Below the pieces are notes generated by a model, which saw only the letters and a program-made list of their open reading frames with translations, was not told the DNA's origin and did not search any database. Below are positions 22,390 to 31,917 of a stretch of 64,000 bases of DNA, piece after piece. The DNA is taken from the NCBI GenBank assembly GCA_025667525.1, contig CM046876.1, positions 481,016,557 to 481,080,556 of the forward strand, read 5' to 3'. The DNA comes from Glebionis coronaria (Eukaryota > Streptophyta > Magnoliopsida > Asterales > Asteraceae). Each line of letters starts with the position of its first letter. Positions within the stretch are counted from its first letter, which is position 1. A program made the translations under genes and the position numbers.

Positions 22390-24450
22390 TTAAAAACCCG
22401 ATAAACGTATACCGGGGTCAAAGATAGCGTCCTCGTTTTCGGATGAAAGACGAAACAACGCTACTCCAACGCAAACCCCAATGGGGTAGAAGAAAAGAGA
22501 TAAGAAGTAGAAAGGTGGGGCAATGGGTAAGTCAAACATATGAGCTACTCGAGGTAGACTCACACCAAGCAAATAGATAAGATTTCCATTTATTGCATCG
22601 GTGGAAGACCGAGATTTCCCTTTACAAGCAATTCCGGGATCGTAAATCTCGTCCTCGGTGGAGAAATGCGAGGGAACATTTGGGGCTTCCCCCACACTAG
22701 ATCCACACCAACCATCGTCAAAAGGAGTAGACGAGGTGGTAGCACTCATAACACGATGTGATGACGGAGTTAAACATGTAGAAAAATCATTTAAAACATT
22801 TTTAAAATCTTTTCCTTTTTCATCGTTTTTAAACTCTTTATGAAAACCCGATTGAATAATGTTAAAAATATTTGGCGTGTCAAATTCAAAATTAGTCGCG
22901 CTAAAAATTCTCACATTTAAGTCATTGGTAGGAGGGGGTGGCGGATTATATAAGTTCTCAAAACGTTTGTCAATAAAGAACACCGCCCCCTCGGGGTCAA
23001 CATACTCGTCATCCTCATGAACGTCGATCTCATCGATTTCTTCATCAAAGATAGGCTTGTCAAACCAAGGTTTGTCATTCCCATCCTTGAGTATCTTAGA
23101 AACTCTCTCGAAAAGATCACGATCAAGCACGAAACCATCATTCTTTTGTGGGGATCGTTGATAAGTTAGATCCTCACGAATGTGGTAAACGTCATTCTCA
23201 AATGAGGAGTGTTGATAAGGTAACTCCTCGAGAATGGGATTTTTAGTGGTCACATGAGTTGGTTCGTCATTGAAAATAAGACGTTCCAACTCATTGAGTT
23301 CATCCTCGATTTTGGAAAGGTCGACCTCACTCGTAGGTGGAAGTGAAGGCATAAGAGCAAGCTCTCGTTCAATGATTTCCTCAATCTCGGGATCAAACTC
23401 ATAATCATCGTACTTCACATGTTTCTTCTTAGGAGAATCAAAAATAGCATGTGGATTTTGAAGTACGTGATCAAGCTCGGAAAAATCGCCATCGTCATCG
23501 TCAAAGAAAGAGTCGATGTGAGCACTCACAACCATGGACTTACAAGCACTAGGGCTATGCTTAGGTGACTTTTCTAAGACGAGAGGATCAATGTCGATAA
23601 ACCCTTTAGCCTCAACGGGTGTTGGGCTAGGCAAAGGAGGCACTTCGATGGAGTTAGAAGTTGAAGCCTCAAAGACGTGGTCCTTCAAAGATGGTGAAGA
23701 CGAATCCATTTTGGTCATTGTCGTGATGGCATTAACGTCACCCTTCGGAATTGGTGTTTCACTTGTTTCGCTAAAAACATCCCAAAGTGAGTTTTCATCC
23801 ATGAATTTACACATACCCTTTTGAATTAGGTATACGTATTCTTTGTCATTAAAATCATCATCTTTAAAACCGTTTTTCTTAATTCTTTCAAAACATGCAT
23901 CAAGCTTCATTCTTTCCGCTAAAGTAAACATTTTGAAATCATTAGAATTTGAATCATTAGGTTTTGAAACCTCGGTTTTTTCATTCTCATAAAATCCTTG
24001 GGATTTTCTAGCGAAAAAGTCTATTTTCTCATCCCCATATCTCATAGTAAGTCTCCCCTCGTGAACGTCGATTACGGTTCGAGCCGTCGATAAGAATGGT
24101 CGGCCTAAAATAATGGGACATTTAGGGTCACACTCGTAATCGGATATAACGAAATCCGCGGGAAAAACAAACTTTCCAATCCTAACATAGACATCCTCGG
24201 CTATTCCAATTGGTATTAAAGGTGTACAATTTGCAAGCTCGATTGTCATGTTCGTGGGGGTAAGCGAAGGCAATCTCATCAATTTCCATAGAGAATGAGG
24301 CATAAGATTGATGCTAGCACCTAAATCGGTAAGGGCTAAACATCCCTCAATCTCGGAAAAATCACAAGGTAGTAGAAATTGGCCCGGATCCTTTTCCTTT
24401 CTCGGCATGCGCCTTTTGGGTTTTTTAGAAGGATTGAGGCACAAGTTTCT
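22390..24450 (-). CDS. Athila-1 protease fused to an unrecognised acidic region of about 500 residues
   Basis: The frame lies in the -1 register relative to gag and overlaps it at 24336-24450. The first 170 or so residues are an Athila-type aspartic protease: LTDLGASINLMP carries the active-site Asp, and ILGRPFLSTART follows. After it, where the inter-domain linker and RT should be, lies an open stretch of about 500 residues with no stop. It is rich in Asp and Glu, and includes EFDPEIEEIIERELALMPSL and a hydrophobic segment near the end (FYFLSLFFYPIGVCVGVALF) that could be a membrane span. A short DPGI motif occurs twice near the C-terminus. I recognise no RT, RNase H or integrase motif. Entry is probably from gag by frameshift, since no good ATG precedes the protease. 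Confidence 0.85.
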   Translation of the reverse strand, partial: RNLCLNPSKKPKRRMPRKEKDPGQFLLPCDFSEIEGCLALTDLGASINLMPHSLWKLMRLPSLTPTNMTIELANCTPLIPIGIAEDVYVRIGKFVFPADFVISDYECDPKCPIILGRPFLSTARTVIDVHEGRLTMRYGDEKIDFFARKSQGFYENEKTEVSKPNDSNSNDFKMFTLAERMKLDACFERIKKNGFKDDDFNDKEYVYLIQKGMCKFMDENSLWDVFSETSETPIPKGDVNAITTMTKMDSSSPSLKDHVFEASTSNSIEVPPLPSPTPVEAKGFIDIDPLVLEKSPKHSPSACKSMVVSAHIDSFFDDDDGDFSELDHVLQNPHAIFDSPKKKHVKYDDYEFDPEIEEIIERELALMPSLPPTSEVDLSKIEDELNELERLIFNDEPTHVTTKNPILEELPYQHSSFENDVYHIREDLTYQRSPQKNDGFVLDRDLFERVSKILKDGNDKPWFDKPIFDEEIDEIDVHEDDEYVDPEGAVFFIDKRFENLYNPPPPPTNDLNVRIFSATNFEFDTPNIFNIIQSGFHKEFKNDEKGKDFKNVLNDFSTCLTPSSHRVMSATTSSTPFDDGWCGSSVGEAPNVPSHFSTEDEIYDPGIACKGKSRSSTDAINGNLIYLLGVSLPRVAHMFDLPIAPPFYFLSLFFYPIGVCVGVALFRLSSENEDAIFDPGIRLSGF

Positions 24451-26195
24451 TCAAGGGTTACTTTGGTAAGGTCGACAAAGCTCTCTTTTTGAACCGTGGA
24501 TGGAATTTGAGGTACACGAGGGTGTGCACTCTTTTCCTTGGTCGCCACGTTCACCCCATCGACTTTAGAACAAGAAGACGTCTTAGAAGTCGAGGGTTGA
24601 GAGGGATAAACAACACGGAATCCTTCAAGGTTAGGGGTAATCACACGACCTTTCTCACGAGACGAGGCGGCTTTGCATTGTTCTTTCGGATTAGCAACGG
24701 TGTCACTAGGTAACGAACTCGATGACGAACCTGAGGCTTTGTTCATTATAGCCAAAAACATCTTTTTTATATCAATTTGCCCTTGCTCAATCTTCGTGTT
24801 TTGCAATTTCAAAGTATTTGTAAAGTCGTTTTTCAAAGTACCAATTTCTCCCTCTAATCGTCTCATATTAGCCTCATTCGTTTTCATGTAACTTTGAAAA
24901 TCGTTTGACGAACTATTTTGATTTGAATTAAAGTTCCCTTGGTTTTGATTGTTTCTTTGAAAATTTCCTTGATTACCACTTGAAAAATTGTTTCCTTGAT
25001 TGTTATCTCTATTTTGCCAAGTTATATTACGACCTTGATTATAACCTCCTTGATTTTGATTCGAAAAATTTCCTTGTTGATTATTTCCTTGAAAATTGTT
25101 TCGATTTTGAAAATTGTTGCCTTGGTTATAATTGCCTTGTTGTGATGGACCGGCGTTATTTTGATTAGAAAAATTGTTGTTTAACGCACTCACATTCGAC
25201 GTTTGGCCATCCGTAGCCGCACACTCGTAATAATTATGAGGTCCACCACAAAACGTACATGAAACCTCAACCGCTTTCACCGTAGCGGGAGCGTCTTTCT
25301 TTTGCATCTCAATGAGATAAGACGTGAACACATTCGTCAACTTATCGACTTTTGCATCAACCCTCTCAATGTCGCGATTAGAACTACTAACATTGGCGAC
25401 ATTGGCAACACTCGGTGCATTGCGGAGTTGGTAAACCTTGGATCGGTTCTCGATAATTATCAAAGCTTCTCTCGGAGTCTTACACAAAAAGTTGCCACCG
25501 GCGGCGGAATTCAACGAGTCTTGTTCGTGAAAATTAAGACCGTTGTAAAACGTATCGATTTGGTGCAACTCGGAAAAACCATGGTGAGGACATTGCCTAA
25601 GCAATTCCTTAAAACGATCCCACGCGTCTCTAAAAGATTCATTCGGTTTTTGCTCAAATTTCGTAATCTCATTCTTGAAAAACGTCGTCTTAGACGGTGG
25701 GAAGAAATAATTAACGAACTTGGAAACGAGATCCTTCCACGTAGTTATGGAATTAGGTGGCTCTTTCTCGTACCAATCCTTGGCGGCACCATCGAGCGAG
25801 TACGGAAAAAGCATAAGCTTGACGACATCGGTGTCGACGTTCTTAAACTTGCTCGTGGCCAAAAGACGATCAAAATTTCGAATATGGTCGTGAGGATTAT
25901 CGGCTTCACGACCTCGAAACTTCGTAGCTTGGATTAACGAAAGCATTCCGCTCTTGATCTCAAAATTCTCCGCCTCGATAGCGGGAATTACGATCGCGTC
26001 TCCATAACCCTCGGTGGGCGCTTGGAGCAATTCCATCATAGAACGATTGTCGGCCATCTCCTCTAAGGTTTCTTCAACAACGATATTAGGAACGTCGGTT
26101 TCTAATTCTCGTCTACGTCGTCGATTCCTTCAATTACGATTGCGTCGATTCGAAGCTTCACTAGAATTGGAATAATCCTTCGATCGAGTGTGCAT
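24336..26195 (-). CDS. Athila-1 Gag
   Basis: From MADNRS at 26057 the frame has 573 residues. The natural start is probably the ATG at 26195, because the protein then opens MHTRSK like the MQTRSK start of Athila-2. One TGA at 26130-26132 interrupts that N-terminal extension. The capsid region includes MELLQAPTEGYGDAIVIPAI and WYEKEPPNSITTWKDLVSKF. A Cys-His knuckle CTFCGGPHNYYEC (C-x2-C-x3-H-x4-C) sits near residue 265, followed by a long Asn/Gln-rich tract (GNNFQNRNNFQGNNQQG). Near its end, 24420-24426 reads A AAA AAC in the gag frame, directly before the protease frame takes over. Gag would form the particle that packages element RNA. Confidence 0.88.
24420..24426 (-). promoter_or_regulatory. 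Candidate -1 ribosomal frameshift heptamer A AAA AAC between gag and protease
   Basis: In the zero (gag) frame the codons are CTA AAA AAC CCA. A one-base backward slip on A AAA AAC gives AAA AAA CCC, which is exactly the protease frame. The gag stop follows at 24336-24338. A short GGC/GCC inverted repeat starts six bases downstream. The alternative is loss of one A from a seven-A run in an originally continuous frame. Confidence 0.5.
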
Positions 26196-27026
26196 GCACT
26201 AAGCGTAGAATGGGTGGTAGCAAAGAAGATTCTTTTTGCGGCTTTTCGATTTTTTTAATTTTTTTTGGTTTTTGATTGGTTTTTTAATTTTTTTGGATTT
26301 TTGAATGTATTACGTAGACACAAATCTACAAATCTCCCCTCGAATCGACTTTCTCGATTAAAGGAGCCTCAAAGAATGAAAACGATCACGTGGAGTGAAC
26401 GCCTTCGATGACTTTAGAACGTTGGTGGAACACCAAAACGTTCAAGAGGGTTTAATCTTGAAAACACAAGCAAATATAATATACGTAGATAATACTTGGG
26501 CGGCAAACCCTCGATTAGCCTTCTTTCTCAAAACACGCACAAGCAAGCGGAGGAAACGAGGCGGCGCGAAGCACTTAAGAGCCTTTTTCCTTTAGGTCGT
26601 GAAATACAACCGCCTTATACCCACCTTATAGTTTGTGTTAATCGAAATTAAGCCTCACGAAAGTATTTATCTATTTTGCCTTTAAACTTTTGCTTTGGAT
26701 TCGAATACAATGATCGAGTGATGAAATCCCGAATCAAGGTTGTGATTTCTCACGTATTTGGAGTACTTGTATATTTATTTGTTCTTACGTAGTACAATAT
26801 AGTAATAATATTATTCACAAGAAAAAACGAAAACCAATATATCTACAATATAGTAAAAGATTGTTGTGAGTTTAGTTTAGGAAAACTAAACACGATTTAT
26901 TTGGATATTATACTATAATAGAGAAAAATAACAAAAATGAGTATGTACGATATTCACGCTTTCCAAAAAAAATGAAAAGCAAAAACGCACTACTCACACA
27001 AACACGATACTAATAATGGCAACACA
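26196..27026 (-). other. 5' leader of Athila-1
   Basis: About 0.8 kb lies between the primer site and gag. Large blocks match the Athila-2 leader, for example around 26320-26460 and 56580-56720, and around 26530-26640 and 56810-56900. No gene is seen. The packaging signal would be expected here. Confidence 0.7.
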
Positions 27027-27046
27027 CCTCCCCGGCAGCGGCGCCA
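27027..27046 (-). promoter_or_regulatory. Primer binding site of Athila-1 (tRNA-Asp type)
   Basis: The minus strand reads TGGCGCCGCTGCCGGGGAGG, the Athila/Tat-type site for tRNA-Asp, five bases from the end of the 5' LTR. Confidence 0.9.
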
Positions 27047-27051
27047 AAAAT

Positions 27052-30000
27052 TGATGTAGAAAATGATATACGTGTTTAGGAAAACAACGTATAAAAGCGG
27101 CAAGTATTAAGTCTTACGCTTTAGGAAAAACGTAAAACCGAATAAATGCGGGTTCGTTCTCGAAGGAGGTGTGTATTATGTGTGCCAATTATGTAAAATC
27201 ACAATGTTTGGATTAGTGACGTTTTTGGTTTAAAGAGAGAAAAATAAAAGACGAGCTACGACTACGTTTACACTACGACGAATGACGTAAAACGCGAACG
27301 TAATTACGTAAAACGTGACGAAATTAAAAATAAAACCTAAAAACTAATTAAATGATTAAACTAAGTCTTAAATAATATAAATAAGAATAAAAATTCAACA
27401 AATATATTTTAAAACCTTTTATTAATTAAAGATTCAATTTTTAATGCTAATTAAAGCCCAAAAATTAAATATAATTAACAAAATGCCCAAAATATTAATT
27501 TATTGAACTAATAACTAACTTATATTATTTAAAGACTAAAAACTATTTTTCTTAAATTTTAAAAACTATTTTTCTATTTTTTAATCACTAAAAACTATTT
27601 TTAAATTAAAATAATCCTAGAAAATAATAGAATAATGACAAAATTAATCTAACAATTATAAAAATCCTAAATTACTATAATGAACAGTAGAAAATTGAAA
27701 AAGTTTGAAAAATGTAAAATTTTTCACTAAAAGACAAAACAGTTTATTAATTAAACCCTAATTAACTTAATTTAATTATAAAAATAATTAAAAAGTGAAC
27801 AGTAACTAAATTTAAAACCAAAAATCTTAAACTAATATTCTTAATCTATGAAAAATTTAAATCTGAAAAATATTACTTTTTACCACTAAAAGACAAAAAC
27901 AGCCTATTTAAAATTAAATAAAAATGCAATTAAATAAGAAAAATAGAAAATGAACAGTAACAATAAAATAAACCAAACTGAAAAATCAGAAATTAAAAAT
28001 AAAAAATACTGGAAAAAGAATTAAACCCTAAAACCTAAATTAGGTCACAAAAGACAAAATTTTAAGAATATGAAAGTGACATGTGATCACTTTCTGTCTT
28101 TTTATGTAGCAGTGGCTACAACAAGCTTATCAGTGGGAAAGGAGTTCCCACTGATAGTGATAAAAAACAGGTCTGTGGATTTAGGAGCTTGGATTTTGCT
28201 TATTTGTTGGTTTTACTTGGAAACAAAGGCACCCCCACACTCAGTGGAGTGTGGGGAGTCAATCTAAGCAGAAAAACACACAAGCTCAAGCAAGGAAAAT
28301 CACAAAAAAGAGCTAGATCAAGTTGCTGATATGGTTAGCTATGTCTGTGCTACAGTAACAGTTGGCTAGGTGCACAAATATGATTTTTAAAGCTTGTAAT
28401 CTTGCATACAACTTAACCTAATCACATGCAAACTATCTAAAATCCTAGGCTAACCCTAACACTAGCAGATTTGCAAATTGGGTGGGCTAAATTAAGCTAA
28501 ATCTAAGCAGATGGGGGGCACTTTCTGTTTATGCTATTAAAACCAATTATTTTACTTGCAAAAGCTTAGAAAGTCTACCAATCTAGGAAACAACTAACAC
28601 CAACCTAATATACTCACATAAGAAGCATGTATAACAGGTTTCCAATCAACATCCTGTCAAAAATCCTATACTAAATCACCAATCCAAACACACCCTTAAT
28701 TATCTAAAATGAAAATTTTTAAAACAAAACTGAATCAAACATATACCAAACTGATTTCTAACTGTCTAAACATGCACATAAACCTAAATAAAGTCTAATC
28801 AAGCAAGAAAATAGACACCAAAGCAGATTTTAACAAATCACATAAGCATGCACAAAATGAATCCGTAAATATTAAAGATAGAGGGTTCAAGCCACCTTTT
28901 TAGCTGATGCCTTCCCTATCTGGAATTTTTTTGGATTTGTGAGCTTAGGCAAGATGGATGTAAGCTGTTGATGTAGAGAAGGAGAGTGTGGGGACTACAG
29001 CAGTCCCAAACACACCCTATATATATCTTCAATAAAAAAATGGGAATGGAAGAGGGTTGCTTGTTAATCCTTGGTACCTGTCAAGAAGGAAATCCAGAAA
29101 AGTGAAATGCTAACAAAGCCAACAAGCTATAAATCTGCTTATGGACTAAGCAATTTGTAGCTTATAGCTCAAATAAGAAAAAAAAAGGAAAAACTGATTT
29201 TTAACTTGAACTTGGAAAACCTTGCAACAAAACTGATTTCTTAAACAATTAATCCACTTTCACTTCATAATCATGTAAAAACTTAAGTTTTGACAAGTTC
29301 TTCCAACATAAACCATAAACAGGAACTCAAAACGGATTTTTTTCCAAAAATACTTGAACAAATTGAATTATGGTAAAACTTAACTAGTTTGAAAAGAAAG
29401 ACTAACTAAGCTATGAAAACATAAAAGGAACTCAGTAATTATGCATAAATTCAAATTTTCATTGTCATTAATAGTTTGAAATTTTTACATAAGAAAACTG
29501 GAACAAGAGCCCTCTCACATGTTGAGGGGTCTCTTTATACTAGTTGTAAGAACATACTAGAAACTAGAAAAACTGAAAACCCTAGGATACGAATTTCCAA
29601 TCATGCCCTTGGAATCTTTGACTGAAAATGAGTCAATATGTGCCCATGTGATTTACAGCTGTGAATTGGTGATCTTGAACGTTAAAATGAGAGTAGGGAG
29701 CAATGAATTGCTTTGAGCCGTTGATGGAGTCCACAAGATGCCATTTTTGCCTTCTTTGGTTAGACAGGGGAGGACGGGGGGTCCACATGGAGTCACGGGG
29801 TATTGTGTTTTTTGGTGGGTTGTGATGAGAAGGTGTTTAATTAAAGTTCTGGACATTATTGGCTTAAACCCCTTTGGTTTGTGCTTAGTTCGTCATTAGG
29901 GTTCTTGTAATGGATTAGGGGTGTTTAGGGGTAGGGAGGATGAATAGTAGGTGTTTCCCTCCTTAATTATATTTAATAAACAGATTTGAATCTGTTAATT

Positions 30001-30607
30001 AATATAAATTAGGGTAGTGGGAAGTGACATGGCGTAGGTGAGGTGGCAGGGAGGGGGTGATGTGTAGGCATAGGAGTGGTGGTTGGGGTTTGCTTGTCTG
30101 GGCAGTTTTGGCCCCTTAACTCTCATATCTTCTTCACTTTGTAGTAAATAGCCCAAATGACTTTTTCCCTTTGTAAAAACTTAGGACAGTTGGCAAATTC
30201 AGTCCTTGTGTTTGGTTAAAATATGAACAAGGACTAAACATGTATCTTCTTCAATATTCAAGGGCCTAAATGGTATTTTCTTGAAACTTAAGGACCAATC
30301 TTGTAATAATTGAGATTTACAAGGGTCAAAAGTGACAAGTCTTCAAAAGTTGAGGGACCAATCTTGCCAATCTTCAATTCTTCAAGGACTTGACTAGAAA
30401 TTCATGATTCGGGTCCGGTTCTTTGTGCGACTTCGTTTCCCGTGTTCGTTATTGCTTGATTCCTTTGATCTTTTGGTGAATTCACGATATCCATACCTAA
30501 AATACACAATGAACAAACATAGGCACATATATGGGTATTTTGACGATATTTTAAGCGTTTTAAGCCCATTTTGGACGATGAGACTATGTATAAATACAGT
30601 CTCATCA
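27052..30607 (-). repeat. 5' LTR of Athila-1
   Basis: It pairs with 16964-20523, with few scattered differences. It includes the promoter box near 29533 (TATAAAGAG, minus strand) and hairpins at 28128-28156 and 28233-28256, which would lie in the transcribed leader downstream of the start site. Confidence 0.93.
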
Positions 30608-31534
30608 CTGTCCTCGTGGACGGGTCACACAAACCGTCAATGTCGTCTCATCCTCAACTGGACTCTTCTTTGTCAATGCCTCCAGCTTATCCTGCATCTC
30701 CTCATACTCCTCACCCAAAGTCTCCACAGCATCCTCCAACCTATTCAAACGGGTCGTCACACATCCATCCGCTGCTCCAAGCATCACAACGGTTGATGTA
30801 GCTCTCCTAGGAATAGGGGTCGCAGCTCTCGGTACAGTAGAGATACCAACATCGGCAAGCATCTCCTGATACACAGCAGGTACAGTCTCCAGCGGTGGTG
30901 GTGGTGGTGGTGACACCTCTGGGGCAAGACTGGCAGATGTGCGGGCTGCACGCCTGTCAGTAGCAGAGAAAGGTATGAGGGGTCGGTAAGGTGAAGGTGG
31001 TGGTCGGGCGGCTCTCCCTCGGAGACGTCGCCTAACATAGTAGAAAGGCAGAGTGCCGGGTGTTGGGGTAGTGATGTCTGCCCTTTCCCCTTCGTCTTCG
31101 GACGAAGACGATGAGATGAGTGTGATGGAAGCCTCAGGAGTAGCAGCATATGCAGCAGGTGGGTCCTCAGTGTCTGTGACCTCCATGGGTTCACCTTCTC
31201 CATCGGTGAACTCCGTATCATCATCCTCAAAATCCTCCATCGATTCACCCCTAGTGACCGACGCCTGCCCTGGTGACTGCACCACATCAGCGGCTAGGTC
31301 GTCCTCTCCTCCGCCTTCTAGGCTAAGCACATCATCTGCTGGTGCATCAGGGATATGGATCGGTGAACGGTGAACCTCCTCAGTCTCTCTCTCGGTCTCA
31401 TCATCTGAAGTCATCCGGTACCACGGATATCCTAATGGTGATCCTCTAGGTAATCCCATCGATGAACTGACAGTCGACTGTGAACTGCGGTGGTGGTATG
31501 CCCCTGAAGACGCCGAATCACCAGAAGAAGACAT
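30608..31534 (-). pseudogene. 5' part of the Tekay upstream reading frame, cut by Athila-1
   Basis: The frame has 309 codons from ATG at 31534 up to the insertion point. It then meets a stop inside the Athila-1 LTR. The protein opens Ser-rich (MSSSGDSASSGAYHHRSSQS) and continues with a strongly acidic stretch (FEDDDTEFTDGEGEPMEV) and an SSSSSEDEGER block. A basic RRRLRGRAARPPPSPYRP segment, a run of prolines and a heptad-like C-terminal helix (LEDAVETLGEEYEEMQDKLE) follow. Together with 16680-16958 it made a 401-codon frame. The low-complexity, partly coiled-coil composition suggests a nucleic-acid or protein binding role, but I recognise no family. The frame was evidently open when Athila-1 landed. 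Confidence 0.72.
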
Positions 31535-31901
31535 TGCTGTAACATAAACAGAATAGATGTGTGTAAATATCTCATATAATTAGTCCGTGAAAGGGACATC
31601 GACATAACATATAGCAATCATTGTTCAAACCACATGTATCCCATATAACATAACTCAGATTTTGTTGTTGCACATGTACCCCATATAAATATATCTCGTA
31701 ATTGTTAAATCACATGTATCCCATTTATCATATATTATATAACGTTGAATCACTCGACTCCAATAATAATTGTTCATTACATATATATATATATCCATGT
31801 ATATATATATACTTAATACTTACAATCCGTATGATAATCAACTAGACACATAACAGTTATAGTCTAGAGTTACTAAATGCAACCTAGTTCTCTATAACCA
31901 T
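31535..31901 (-). other. Tekay leader with a 40-bp tandem repeat
   Basis: A unit beginning CACATGTATCCCAT recurs at 31631, 31671 and 31711, an exact 40-bp period, with a degenerate further unit near 31750. An AT-rich dinucleotide run follows near 31782-31812. Confidence 0.75.
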
Positions 31902-31914
31902 GTCTCTGATACCA
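31902..31914 (-). promoter_or_regulatory. Primer binding site of the Tekay element (initiator tRNA-Met)
   Basis: The minus strand reads TGGTATCAGAGAC, three bases from the end of the 5' LTR. This is the usual chromovirus site. Confidence 0.88.
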
Positions 31915-31917
31915 ATC

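Larger units (their letters stand above)
16964..30607 (-). mobile_element. Athila-1: Athila-type element with Gag and protease but no RT, RNase H or integrase
   Basis: The element has LTRs at 16964-20523 (3560 bp) and 27052-30607 (3556 bp), nearly identical by eye. The target duplication CTGTC lies at 16959-16963 and 30608-30612. A primer site complement for tRNA-Asp lies at 27027-27046 and a polypurine tract at 20524-20537. Coding capacity is Gag (24336-26195) and a protease fused to an unknown region (22390-24450). No RT, RNase H or integrase is present anywhere between the LTRs. It must depend on an autonomous relative, and Athila-2 shares its cis regions. It interrupts the Tekay upstream reading frame in the same orientation. 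Confidence 0.93.

Noticed and set aside
25302..25937. 211-codon plus-strand frame opposite Athila-1 gag
   Set aside because: It is antisense of a well supported Gag and has no domain.
30784..31287. 167-codon frame in another register
   Set aside because: It is a shadow of the GC-rich Tekay upstream reading frame, with a low-complexity Leu/His composition.
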